Positions 25,779 through 38,076 of a DNA stretch of 64,000 bases are shown here, in pieces. A model generated the notes under the pieces. The model searched no databases and was not told the DNA's origin. It saw only the letters and a program-made list of their open reading frames with translations. Source of the DNA: Phragmites australis (Eukaryota; Streptophyta; Magnoliopsida; Poales; Poaceae). The position numbers and the translations under genes were made by a program. The DNA lies in the NCBI RefSeq assembly GCF_958298935.1, contig NC_084922.1, forward strand, positions 9,302,501-9,366,500, read 5' to 3'. How positions within the stretch are numbered: position 1 is the stretch's first letter; each line of letters starts with the position of its first letter.

Positions 25779-26612
25779 AAAATTAAAATTACACTCTTAA
25801 AAAATAAGATATCTTTTTTTAAATACAATTGTATGTGCACTGTTAAAAACAAAATTAATGTTATATATGGTTAATATTTATAAATAAAAGAGAAATATTT
25901 GATAAATTCATAAAAATATAATAATGTTCAATCTAGGAGAGTTGTGATTTGTGAAGAGTCTATTTATATTATATATGCTATATCATAGTGTACAATTTAA
26001 ACAGGTGATGAAAATTCAGTTGCACCTAAAGACTAAAACATGCTTAGTAATCTTTACACGAAAATTCATAAGACGTAGCTGTTCGCAGTGAGATAAATGA
26101 TCAAGTTAATGGATTATTGACCTAATTAATAATCTAAAATTATAGAAATTAACTTTGATAAGATATGATTGATGATCACATGGCACCCTTGCACGGTAGG
26201 ACTCTATGGGTTCATCCACCCTGGCTCTGCTCCACTCCAGGCAGTATGCCTGGACCCAGCAGGTACACTCATTGATTGACTGACCAGCAGACCAATAAAG
26301 TGGTCCTGAAATTTGCGGTGAGATTCTGATACCTGGAGCACAATCAATGCACTTTCAGTATAGAGATGAGGAAACCAATCAGTAAAATTTTCGCCCTGTC
26401 AGTATGACTATCATTGTAGCGACAAGTTCAGGCCAACCTGGAAGCAATCAAAAGGGCCACCACTTTGCAAGCAACATGAGCATTGCCAAGAGTGAAGAGT
26501 CTCAACACTTCGCAACTTCTCCAATAGCATGATGCATTGTGCATTGCGAGACTTTTTGTGCATCTCTGAAAGAGCATTGTTTTCTGAACTTCGACTTATC
26601 TCTTCTTTCTTC

Positions 26613-27005
26613 TCACTCAGGTCAAGGAAACCAGCTTTGAAACCAGTCATTGTAAAGAAGATTATGTCTTTATTTTTGTGGGCTTAGTCAGTAAAAAATT
26701 GTTTGCACGTGATGCATGGATCGCTAGGTCCAGGATCTATATTATCTGGGCAACTGTGTTCGTTGATCTAGATTTTTTTATCTTGTGATTCTTGTCGATT
26801 TGTGGAAATACCAGCAGTTCAAGGAGGTCAAACAAGGCTAACCTTGTGTCCCTGTCCGATTCCCGGCAGAATTTGTCCTTGGTCATTTAAGGACCAACCA
26901 GCAGTTTACTTGGTGAAATGTCATATCTAGGACTTAAGTTATTCCTCAAAGTATGAGAACTGCACATTGGTAGCCTGAAAATCTTCTGCAGTGCCCTTTA
27001 TCTCG
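26613..27005. repeat. Diverged local duplication, copy 1
   Basis: Shares with 27911-28660 the ordered blocks AACCAGCTT, CATTGTAAAGAAGAT, CAGCAGTTCAAGGAGGTC, AAGGACCAACCAG and AGTGCCCTTT. Copy 1 is uninterrupted. No coding frame is conserved between the copies. Confidence 0.7.
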
Positions 27006-27039
27006 CCAATCAGGAAGAGGAAGGCTTGAGAAATTTTAC

Positions 27040-27840
27040 TAAGATCCAAAATTAATATGAGCCATTTATTTTTAGAGTCCAACGATCCAAATTAGTCAGG
27101 ATATTACTCATTTCTCACCAGTAGTATAGGTAGTATATGCGAGTAGTATGGTAGTATTAGGGTTATTTTGGATAAAAAAATATATGGTATGAAAGTAATT
27201 AACTGTAGTGATATGTCTCTAAATAGAATAATTTTTTATTATCGTTTTAATATTTTAATCTGCATTCGGTATGAGAGTTCATTTGCTACCCATCGGCTAG
27301 TGTTAGTGATCCGACGTTTGTGACGTCGATCTTTCTATTAACAAAAGTATGGTGGGTAATTTTATTACAATTACCAAAATATCCAATTATGTGGATCGTC
27401 GGATTAGATTTATACTACCTCATACCTTTAGGTAGTATGGATCACCATAAAAAAACTCTAAAGCTTTACTTGCAAAGCTTCAGCTCTAAATTTTTTTTAG
27501 AACTGATTATCTCTAGTTTTAGAAATTTTTAGAGCTAGAGCTATAGATAGATTGAGTCTTTGATTTAGATATCTTGTTCTTATTTTGGATTGAAATAGAT
27601 ATTTAAATTATTTTATTTTATCCTACAAATCCTAAATTTTGTATGGATCTCGAAGCTGGAGCTCTGACCAAACATATCCTTAGATCCTGTTTTGCAGAGC
27701 TCCAGAAATTTTTGAGCTAGAGTTATATGCAGATTGATGATCTTTAGTTGAGACATTTTATTTTTATTTTAGATATTTAAACAAATTTATTTTATCTTAC
27801 AAACTTTAAATCATACATAGAGTTATGCTAAATAGGGAAT
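27040..27840. other. AT-rich spacer with MITE-like remnants
   Basis: Lies between the two duplication copies. It carries GAGCTCCAG/CTGGAGCTC-type sequences (near 27655 and 27705) of the kind found at ends of grass MITEs, plus GTAGTAT-rich stretches. No coding signal. Confidence 0.35.
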
Positions 27841-27910
27841 AAGGTGAGTACTAAGGTCCAACAATGAAAGTGTCATTTAGCCATTGTTATCTGAAATAAA
27901 AATAAAATGT

Positions 27911-28660
27911 CTCCTCGTTCAGGCCAACGAAACCAGCTTGAAACGACTCATTGTAAAGAAGATCGTTCAAGTCCTTATTTTTGGACTTTTATTCAGTTAT
28001 CAATTTGTTAGCATGTGACGCATAGATCACTAGGTTTAGGGCCTATATTACCAGGGACAGAAATGTTCTTTGACATAGATTATCTATGTTGTCTGTATGT
28101 GGAAACATCAGCAGTTCAAGGAGGTCAAACAATGCTAACCCTGTGTCCGTGTCTGATTCATGTCAAACGAGGAGGTGTGATTGGTTGCTTATACAAGAGC
28201 AACTGACTCGGTGGATATATATATAATATCAAGGAGAAATATATTTGGTTGTCCGTATGCACTGTTTTAGTTTAGTCCGATGGATGTAAATGTACATCTG
28301 CAGATTGGCCTAACGGATAGGCTCTTGTATCTGTTCATACATGTGAGCCCACTTATTAGTGTTACAAAATTATCTTCGTACAAATAATCATTCATAGTCT
28401 CAACTTTTACATCCACTCATATGATCTCAGAGTCAGTCAAATAAATAGAAACTTAACTCAACCTGTTCAGATAGATACAACTGATAAAATATTTTTTTAA
28501 AACAAATATTACTCCACTTAACCTGCATATATAGTCCATACGGCAACCAAATCATGCACTAAGGACCAACCAGTAGTCTACTTGGTAGGAGCAAAATGCC
28601 ATATGCAGGACTTGGTCTTGGCAATTACCTAGGCCTAACAAGTGCCCTTTGTCCATTGTA
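27911..28660. repeat. Diverged local duplication, copy 2, interrupted
   Basis: Second copy of 26613-27005 in the same orientation. It is split by about 390 bp (28164-28557) that copy 1 lacks. Confidence 0.7.
28164..28557. mobile_element. MITE-like insertion in duplication copy 2
   Basis: The left end reads GTGTGATTGGTTGCTTATAC; the reverse complement of the right end reads GTGCATGATTTGGTTGCCG. These are similar terminal inverted repeats around an AT-rich non-coding core. Absence from the paralogous copy supports insertion. Exact ends and target duplication are not clear. Confidence 0.5.
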
Positions 28661-29255
28661 AAGTGATCTGAAATTTCGAGATGGTCTTGCATACCATCGG
28701 CAGTTCAAGTAGGATCACCTGATTCAGTGGCAAACAAAAATATTGAAGTCACTTAGACCCTAGTTTGTAGCCTAGTTGTTCAAATGGACTTTCCTGTTGG
28801 TAGCAAACTAACAATAAGGCGCATTTTATCAGACATTAGTACCTTGCAACAGACAATCTCAGGTCAGAAGGAAACTAACTGCAGCGTACAGCACACCGTT
28901 TCCAGCTTTGTGATCTTGTTAAGACCAAAGCATAGCACCAATCATAGGAAGGCAAGAACATGGTAAATTCATCTTTTTTCCCCACCAGAAATCAACACCA
29001 AGAAAACAGATCCACAATGTTTCTCTACTCAAAGAACTATCTTACAGACACTGCCACTGACAATGAGGACTGCGCCCAAGCAGGGGGCAATTCGACAACA
29101 CGACGTTGAACAATGAGACCAGCAACACACAGACAACTCAGCAATGCAGCACCAAGCCACTCAAGAATGTGGCAAGACACCTAGCGAACATCCTAGCCTA
29201 AAGAGGATGTAGAAGTTGGCTTCATCTCCGCATGGAGAATGGAGATCCATGAACA
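28661..29255. other. IQD 3' flank
   Basis: The 3' UTR of the IQD gene and spacer. A 60-codon plus-strand frame at 28784 has no support. Confidence 0.35.
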
Positions 29256-31532
29256 CTACACATGCACACCCTTCAACTCGGCACCAGAGGCCTTCCTATC
29301 CTCCGACTGCTTCAGCGCCGTCGTTCTCTGGGCATTGCACGCCTTCTGCTTCGCCTTGATAGACTCCGTCATGCTCATGTAGTTGGGCCTTGTCCTAACA
29401 CTGTCCTTGTCCTCGGTCTTCTCTGATGTGACGAAGGTGGAGAATGATATAGGGGTGGATGCGAAACAAGACGACGACGATGCGGAGCTCTCATCGTTGT
29501 GCAATTCAGTGCTCAGAGACGAGATCGACTGAGCTTTGAACCGCTGATGGTGGGTGTGCAGGTGCGATGCTCCCGGTGGTTTCGCGCAGACGCGTTTGGT
29601 GACATTGTTCTTGCGCACCTTCACTGAATTCGGTTCCGAGAAGTTTCCTAGGACGCCGAAAGAATCCTCGCAATTCTTGGAAGATCGGAGGTCTGGCGAG
29701 CTGGAATTGGTCTGGTTGTGCTCCTCCATCAACCTATTCTCCCATGGCCGCGCCGCCATCCACCTCTCCAACCAGCTCCAGTTACCGTTGTTCTTGTCGA
29801 AATGCTGGTGCTTGAGCAGCAAACCGGAGTGGTTCAACCGGCCATTAGAAGTAAGCTTCGGCGGCTGCAGAACAGCACAAAAAATTTTGCACATCATTCG
29901 GATCAAAAGTCACAGGTACTTCCGAAGAATCATAGATGTTGTTGATAATTCATACATTGAATTTCGCAGCGCCGTCGACTTGCTGCGAATACGCATAGGC
30001 GATAGCCCGCTCGCGCATGATAGCGCCCTCCTGCCGCTTCTGCAGTTTCACTCTCACTTCCTCCAGTGTTCCCTGACTGTCACACCATCCTTCCTGAAAA
30101 AATAACACAGCAGCAATGAGGATCGATTGTTCTAGACCTTCCTACTCGATGTGCCTCACAGTCGGAATAATCAAGTAAGGAGGTCATTGAGGATGCGGAC
30201 CTCAGCTTCCCTGAGGATGTCCATCTGTGTGCGGCGCGCCTCAAGCAGCTTCTGCACGGCCTGTCCCTCGGTGGACATGCGCACGCGGCGCGCCCTGATG
30301 CGCGCCTGCACCCGCACCAGCGCCTGCATGCACCGCAGCGTCACAGCCGCCTGCTTCCGCACCTGCCGCCCGCGCACGATCGCCTGCAGCCGCACCAGCC
30401 CCTTGAGCGCACGCAGCGCCCTCCGTGCCTTCACAAACGCACGCACACACGAATCCATGTCATCTCTAAGAAGAACAAGACGAATTCAAGAAGACGAGGC
30501 GTTGATGTGATGTGAGTACCAAGAACCCGCGGAACGCGGTCTGGATGCGGATGGCGGACCACTCCTGCCGGACGGCCATGAAGTCCCTCGCCGGGGCGCG
30601 CGCGACAGTGGCCACGGCGGCGGTGAATGGGTCGGCGGGGGCGGCCACCGAGGAGGCATCGTCAGAAGCCTCAGAAGCCGCCGAGCGGTGGCTGCCGCCT
30701 CTCGAGCCACGCCACAGGGAGCCGTGGTCGCCGGAGGAGCTCCTCCACAGCTTCCACTTCCGGCCCTTGCCTCGCCCTCCTCCATTGACAGATGGGACTT
30801 GCAGTTGCAGCTTCTCCTGAACAGGAGTCAAAACTTTCAGTTTCAATCATAACTTCAGAAGAAAAATCTCGTCGTGTAAAAAAAAAGAATTGAAGGCCAG
30901 ATTTTTGAACTATGATCTTGGAAAAGATTGGAACTTTAATATTCAAATTTGAGGGGAAAACGAGAAAGGGGCTTGACATGAATGCGGTATGTAATAACTT
31001 CTGTTCAGGGGAACAAAAGTTAGTTTTGAGCTAAACACTGTACTTAATCTTAGTTCTGATTTCTGAAGCAGGAAACCACATTTGAGGTAAGAAATCAATG
31101 TACTACTGAAATATTTAGACAAGTACGCAGCAATGAAAGAGACACTTCGGTGGCCACTATTCTGGCCACATTAGATTGATCTTGTCTACTTTATAAAGGG
31201 AATTTGGCAAATAACATAACCCCAAAAAGTTTGTGTGAACATGCCACCACATCTAAGTAAAATCTTTTCTTTTTTTTGGAGAAACCTGCAACTATGAAAA
31301 GCAGCAGGTGTCGACATATCCGTTTCAGCTATATAAAAACCAAATCTTCCAGGGATAATACATGCTCTGCAACATGAATATGGCCTGGAAAAGCACTCCC
31401 AAGAAACACGGGGATTAAAATCTTTGCCACGAGAAACCAAGAATATCCATATGCCTGCCTCACCTTGCAGCCTTCCTTCTCCGGCTTCTTGAGCCCTATC
31501 AGCGATTTGACCCATTTCCCGGACCCTCCCAT
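29256..31532 (-). CDS. IQD: IQD family calmodulin-binding protein (IQ67 domain)
   Basis: Minus-strand exons: 31532-31464, 30816-30520, 30428-30201, 30093-29956, 29864-29256; all introns phase 0, GT-AG, giving 446 residues. The N-terminus [16 protein letters not shown] is the conserved IQD start. The IQ67 domain at about residues 108-185 has three IQ motifs: [16 protein letters not shown] across the exon 2/3 junction, [16 protein letters not shown] and [15 protein letters not shown]. The conserved mid-domain intron position supports the family. Exon 5 carries [18 protein letters not shown] and the DUF4005-type motif [17 protein letters not shown] near the C-terminus. Family members bind calmodulin and sit on microtubules, plasma membrane or nucleus as scaffolds. 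The exon 4 donor could be GTATGA at 29955 (chosen) or GTCGAC 24 bases earlier, removing eight residues; both keep frame. The specific IQD number is not assignable. Confidence 0.92.
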
Positions 31533-32670
31533 CTATTCCTGCTCTTGCCAAGAACAGCAGCAACCGGAGGAACTCGAGAGGCGATAAACACAACAAGAAG
31601 AGAGGAGCGACACCCTACACGGCAGCAGCCTTTGCCAAGAACAAGACCACGAGCAGCTCGTAGGGGGGGAGAGAGAGACAAGGGGTGTGTGCGCGTGCGC
31701 CGCTTTGCAGTGGGAGAGTGGGGGGAGCGTTGGGGAATGGAGGAGGCGTTCGGAATTTGAAATTCGAAATGGAGGGAAGCGGTCAAGCGGAGCAGCAGCC
31801 AAGCGCAAGCACTGCATATGCGTGCAAAAAGCCAGGGCTCAGTGGACAGGGACAGCTACTACTCCATTACTGCCATTGGTTACTCACTAATCACTCAAAT
31901 AAATACAAAAATGCTCCGGACTGAAATTCTATATAGTATGCAGGTAACTGTGAATGTTTCAAGAAGCAATATCGATGCGGTTGGAGAAGCAGCTCGAGAA
32001 GGATCCTATGCAAATGTGCTTCAACTACCGGTAGCATTTCACATCGCATTGGATTCTCTTTTTACTGTGGCCTTTTTTTACCCATGTTTGTGGTCGTTGG
32101 GTCTGATGGACGGCGGTGACACATTCGTAGGAATACTTATTTTTTGACTACCAGTAAAAAAAATTCTCGCGTTTCGCTGCATCGGAAACCGTGTCACAGC
32201 AGCGAGAAGAACAGGGACTTGCAACTTTACGTGCTTTATTTTGATCTTTTTCTGGGTTCTTGGGAAAGCCTTGCGTGTGTTTGGGACGGATAGAAAAGCT
32301 GGATGGTCAGATGACTGTGGTGACCCCGGGACCTGTTATGCGCAGCTTGTGGCTGTGTTCGCAGCTTGCTGCAGGTTGGGACTTGGGAGAGAGAGAGGGA
32401 GAACGCTGCTTTGGTTGGACCAATACAATGGGTCAAGTAATTTCTTTCTCGTTTCCGGTTTGTTCTTACATGTCTTGTGATGTCCTACGTGGTCTGCTTG
32501 ACTGCCTTTGTGCCTGGCAAGTGCATCAGGGTGCATGGAAAGGATTAGGATGGATAACACAGAAAGAGGGGACGATGTACGCTGTACGCCTAAAGTTGTT
32601 CGAGTCAATCACCTTTGAGTCCACTGTGCAATTTAAGATAAAACTGTGGCGGATATTTTTTTTCCTTTTA
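31533..32670. other. IQD promoter and 5' UTR region, no other gene
   Basis: 31533-31800 is GC-rich with a CT-rich tract in the sense direction of the IQD gene, as expected of a 5' UTR. The rest to the MULE end at 32671 has only short unsupported frames. Confidence 0.45.
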
Positions 32671-32985
32671 GCCCTTCTTAAGATTAATATTTAAAAATAA
32701 TACGTATTAAATTGATTTTTTTTTAGATTAGCTACGTTGACATCAACCTTAACATATTTATACATGGAGCCGATGTGTGGCAACGCTAAGTCGCCTCTGT
32801 CACGCAGAAGGGCCTGACGTGACTTAGGACCAGACTCCTTTCTCTCTCTACCTTTCCTCCTCTTCCTTTCGGACCGAGTCCGAAGACCTTGCTATCGCCT
32901 CTCTCCTCTAAATCCTTCATCAAATATATCAATTTTTGACCCAAATCAAAGAGGATTTCACGAGGGATTGCTCATTGAAGGTAAA
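32671..32985. repeat. Left terminal inverted repeat of the MULE
   Basis: Matches, in inverse orientation and with decay, 40935-41341. It probably contains the transcription start of the plus-strand zinc-finger gene, since its inner part looks like a 5' UTR. Confidence 0.5.
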
Positions 32986-33367
32986 CACTCCATTGCATCC
33001 ATTCAATTTTAATTTTCTCCGTAGTTTTAGATGGTTTTGGGCTAGCTAGGGTTTGGAGATTAGGTGATAAAAATATTGAAATTTGTTCAAATTAGCTAAT
33101 GGTTGTTTGTTGTTGTTCAATACTTAATATAGCATGTTTATTATGTTTGTATGTAGACCATTTTACTCTTGTAGGTTGTGTTACGAAATTGACTGTTTAA
33201 GATGATAGCCAAGTTTAGTGCATAGGATTTGATAGTGTTGAATGTAAAAGTTTTGGTCTATGTCAAATTTGTAATGGATGGGTATTTATACAATTGTATG
33301 GTATGATAGACCGTTTGTGGCGTAAGCAAAAGTGAGCACACATCAGCAAGAAGTATCTCGATGTTAG

Positions 33368-33635
33368 TTGCAAGGATGCCTCGTTCCTCCCGCTCTCCCC
33401 GTCCCAACTTGTGACTGTGGTAAGGCTGTCGTGGTACTTCAATCACTATATGAAGATATTGTTGGCCGCGCTTACTACATGTGCAATAATTATCGTATGA
33501 GTGTATATTTGTTATGGGTTAAGGTAGAAGTATGTGATATTACTTTTGCTGACATGATGTTTTAATAATTTGCATGAGTGGGAGATGTGCTACTTCTTCC
33601 AACTGATTGATGGGCCTGATGTGTATGACCCTAGG
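33368..33635 (+). pseudogene. Zinc-finger (GRF-like) pseudogene of the MULE, 5' part
   Basis: Reads VPTCDCGKAVVVLQSLYED and GRAYYMC, then after an intron-like gap EWEMCYFFQLIDGPDVYDPR. This is the CxCG...FYxC...FFQWIDGPD pattern of small zinc-finger proteins carried by grass MULEs. It is cut at 33635 by the LTR insertion and resumes at 37579. Domain family by recognition only. Confidence 0.65.
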
Positions 33636-36600
33636 TGTAAGACCCCAATTTTTCAGGATCTCCTATGCCTCTTATATCAGTCTTTAGATCAAGTAGCTGA
33701 TACAAATAGTATAATAATCATGGCGTCACAGTCAAACTTCATACATACGATATTATGGTTTAGAGTACAAAATGGTTTACAAACCACACGATATATTACA
33801 AACTTAGCCCAACGGCCAACAAAAGCATAGCGGAAATAACTACACAAGACACAGGCAGTTAGAGTGCGAATGTGACTTCTAACTCTACTCTTCATCCGCG
33901 CCTCCATTCTCGATGTAGTCGACAGTAGCATCCTCATCAGAATAATAGCAAAAGTGAGTATAGAAGGTACTCAACAAGCCCTATATTACTTCAAATGGTT
34001 GATATTGCATAAAGGATATTTCAAGGATAAGGTTTTACGGTTTAGTTTTAAACGTAAAGCATTTTTATACAGTCATTCAGTTGCATTCTCTACTAATAGC
34101 TTTAAAACAGTTTGAAGTAGTTCAAAATCAGTTAACAAGTCATATCTAGGGGTTTTCGGACATAAGAGGGGCTACATCTCTCTCCTCAATCTCTATCATC
34201 ATATCTGTTGTACCTCTAATACCACACAGATCCTAGCGGATGGAGCCAGTAACTTCATCATACGAACATCTAGTTCACACACTTACTCATCAAGACACGC
34301 GTACCCAGAGTCTAATCGAGCATGACCATACCTTCGCATATCCATGACCGTGGACACGGCTATTCAAATAGTTTTACACTCTATAGAGGTTGTACACTGT
34401 ACCCATGCGATATGCATAGCCTCCATCTGTTGCAAACGGAGGAGCGAATCATATCAAGATACTTTAATCACCTTTCCTGCTGGGCTTTTTTATGAGATAC
34501 CCATGTACTAGAGGCCTTGTACTGAATGCCTGCCCCATTTTTAAGCCATTGACCGGTTCTCGAAACATTCAAATAGAGGGACAGATTGTCACTTGATCTC
34601 TCGCTGCTCACTAACCTCCTAGTATGATGTCCAACCTAGTTTGGTGAAAGAAAAAGTCAAGTCCTACCTATACAAGACGCATGACTGCCCGGGGGTGGCT
34701 AAGCACGACAACACAAGATTGATGCTTAAACAGTTAGGGTAGGTATCTTCTGACAATGAATACCACAAATGTAACTCAAACCCCAAGAGCATCCTCGACC
34801 GAAGGACTACTCTACCTACCTTCGTCAAAACAGTTTTCACATATTTTTACACATCACCCTTCATATCCCACACGACATCAAGGATTTCACAACCATCACG
34901 TAATTTATAATCATTAAGGATTCATGGTATATGAGTTAATTTAATAAACAATGAAATGATATCTCTGAAGAGATGCATTCCAAGATGATGTCTTCAAGGA
35001 GACGTATTCAATCGTAAGCATGCTAGATATCATAGCGTCGTCTGACATTAATATAGATAATGATAGGTAAATCTTATGGTGATATGTATTCTAGATGATA
35101 ACATTTAAGGCATGACAATTATTTGATAGGATTAACTACTACAAGCAGTTTGAAAGAAAATGCAATACATAGCATATACGATAATATGTCCAGTTTAAAT
35201 TGATCATGTAGATTATTTAAAAACATAGGTTCAATATAATCAAGGAGATAGGACTTGTATTCTCCTACATTTTCCTTTAAGTATTGGTCGAAATCAGGAT
35301 CCTCCTCGCTCCTAATGCTTTCCGCGTGGCACTCGCAAAACTCAGCTGGTTCTGCAACGTGACTATGATCAATATCAAGCTATAATAGAGAAGAATCAAA
35401 TAACACCAAATGAAAAGCCGATGATTACTAATGAATATGACACTATGATAGATAGGTAAATCTCAATTTTAGATGTATTTCGGTGAAAGAATCGCTAAAA
35501 TCGGAGCCAGAATGGAGAAGTTAGGACTTCCAAAAGGTTTAACCTAAAATTAAATTGGAAAAATATGATATTGTACTGTTCATACATGGGACTAACGGGT
35601 GGGGCCCACTTAATAGTAACTAGTGGGACCCATTGCACAGTTCCCTGGGTTGGGTCAGAATGGGCCTAGATTGGGCCTGGGCTGGTCTACATAGAAGTCA
35701 GCCCACTCGGGTCGGGCCCATTGTGCTTGCGGGCTAAGGAAGTTGGGTCGGCTCACTGGGGCATTGCCTCGATCGATTGGCCTAGCCTAGCAGGTCGGCC
35801 CACTTGCAGCTGAGTCGCGGCTTGGCCTGGACTGGTCATGCGTGTGCGGCGTGCCGATGGGGTTCAAACTGCGGTGGGGGAACAGGCGACGGTGAGCAAT
35901 CACGGTGGCGTGTCGTTGGGGTCTCGCCGGAATCCGTTTCTATTGAGGATTCACGAAGATGAAAGGTTGTCGGGCTTCAACATGCCACGACGGACTCATT
36001 TGGAGGCTTATTGACGTGGCTGGAGCGGCGTTAGATGACGGTTGAAGAAGACAACGGTGGTGCAAGGAAATTGGGCAGCACCCCCCTCTTCTAACGCACT
36101 CTGGGCCACTTGCAAGCCTACGATTAGGTCTGCGCGGCTAAACCGACATGAATGCCAGCTCAGGAGAGGGCTAAGAGGTCGACGCGGCTAGTGCAGGGGA
36201 AAACATGCGACTGCACGCGACCGTGCGAAGAGAGAGCACTAGGACGACGATATGCAAGCTAGGAGGGTGTAAGGGGGAACGGGGATGCTCATTGAGCTCA
36301 GAATCGGAGAGAGATTGGACGGCGATCGGCGATGCGACAATGCGGTGGTGGTGGTGCGGCTCAATTTTTGTCTCGGGCGCGCTCCCTTCGGGCTCCTGGG
36401 CGATGGAGGGTGGCACAGGGACGACATCGAGCTTGTGGTGCTTCTCGGCAACTCATGGGGAGGAAAAGGCATTGGCAGAGTTGCGGTGATGGAGTAATGG
36501 TGGCAGCGACGAAGTGGATTGGAGGAAAGGGAGAAGGGGGAGTTGGTGCTCCATTTATAGAGGGAGGGGGATGAACAGAGAGGCGGTGTGGAAATTTGTG

Positions 36601-37573
36601 ACATCGTGTGATCATCAGCGAGCATCACAGTGGTGAAGTGGCAGGGCGATGACCACCTTAATTCCTGCGGCATGGCCACACTGCGCCAGCCACGCATGCA
36701 CGACGGCGCGAGGGCGGGAAAGTCACGGGTGGCAGGTGGTTCGGGCTGCGTGCGTGAGAGAGCAGAGGGAGGGAGAGAGAGCGAGAGAGGGGCAAGTTGC
36801 CGGCGCATTGAATGCATCGGCCGTCGGGATGGCTCTGCGAGGACAGCGCGACGCTACCACACTGGAGGAGGGAGACAACACGGTGGCTGGGAACCAACGG
36901 ATGGGACGTGTGGACGGCCATGCGTGCGTGCGCAAGCACGAGCGGGAGCGACTAGGTTAGCGAGCGCGCGGGAGGTGGGTCGAGTGAGGCGTGGCGTGGG
37001 CCGAGTGCTTGAGGGAAAGGAATGGGTCGGTCGGCTGGTCTGCTAGGCCGCGCAAGAGAAAGGGAAAAGAGGTAGAGATTAGGCCCAGGGAGAAAAGAAA
37101 AGAAAAGGGTTTGGGTTTAAATTCAAATAGAGACATTTGAATTTGGATTTGACTTTGGACTTGGTATAAATTCAAATAGGGATATTTGAATTATGAAACG
37201 GGAGTAAAGCTTTAAGATTTTGAAGATGATTTGAATCCAAAATATTTGAATTAAAGTTGGATTTGAGCTGAATGGAAACTAAGAGTAGATTCAAATTCGA
37301 GAGACATTCAAATTCAAACCTCCACTTAAAGAATCATAAGAACAACAAACCAAGCACATGAAGTAATAATGCATGGATAGGTTTAGAAATTAATGTAGTG
37401 CATTTTGGAATACTTAGCTAATTTAATATATAAGAATATATATACAAGTATATTTGTATATATATATATTCATATACATATTTCATTGCTTTTAGTTATT
37501 TTAATTAATTATAAAAAAATTAACTTGGAGCAATTTTTGCTATAATCTCTATGCTTAAACTCAGAATGTTACA
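33636..37573 (-). mobile_element. Solo-LTR-like insertion A (Ty3/gypsy-type LTR), 3.9 kb
   Basis: 3938 bp with TGT...ACA ends and a perfect 5-bp target duplication CTAGG at 33631-33635 and 37574-37578. On the minus strand it begins TGTAACATTCTGAGTTTAAG and ends GGGGTCTTACA. No gag or pol is present, so this is either a solo LTR of unusual length or a LARD-like derivative. It is homologous along its length to 42400-47384 except for a variable GC-rich segment (about 35640-37070). It inserted into the MULE zinc-finger gene, so it is younger than the MULE. Confidence 0.8.
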
Positions 37574-37578
37574 CTAGG

Positions 37579-37745
37579 ATTCTGAAGGTGAAACGGTTTA
37601 TTCAGTATTCGAAACATATGACAAGTTTATTCGTTGGGTTCCTCCTCCACCAAATCCATCAAAACTGACGGATAAAAAGAAGTGGGAAGTGAGCAGAAGA
37701 TGTGTAGCAGATCCTTCGTTGTCCAAGTGTGGAAAGCGAAGTGTG
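37579..37745 (+). pseudogene. Zinc-finger pseudogene of the MULE, 3' part
   Basis: Continuation beyond the LTR insertion: DSEGETVYSVFETYDKFIRW, then VPPPPNPSKLTDKKKWEVS and a second CxCG-like half (SKCGKRSVF) ending in a stop at 37748. The frame across the junction is shifted by one base relative to 33635, so the gene was broken or broke independently of the insertion. Confidence 0.6.
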
Positions 37746-38076
37746 TTTTGAGAACCTTCTGGGGATCTCCTTACTTCATTTGTGAATGCATGACAAAGGT
37801 AAAAACTGAGTATGGTTGCTTGTTTACAATTTGAATGAGATAGAATTAAATGACATGTATATTGTATCATTATTTTTTATGTAGCGTCATGGTGCTACTT
37901 GTAACTTCCCAGTTTGCCCACTGCATCAAGTAGGCATGGTGGACCTCTCGCCAATCTCTAGCACCCCACTGATTCTCCTGTCAATCCTGCAAGATGGAAA
38001 AAAAATATACAAATGAAACAATGCAGAAACGATGCATGGAAGCATTGCCGGAAATTAGGTTGACAATAAAAATAAC

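Noticed and set aside
29554..30510. Plus-strand frames of 183 and 119 codons
   Set aside because: Antisense shadows of IQD exons 3-5.
36205..37046. Several overlapping frames of 80-190 codons
   Set aside because: GC-rich variable segment of LTR element A; open in many frames with no domain.
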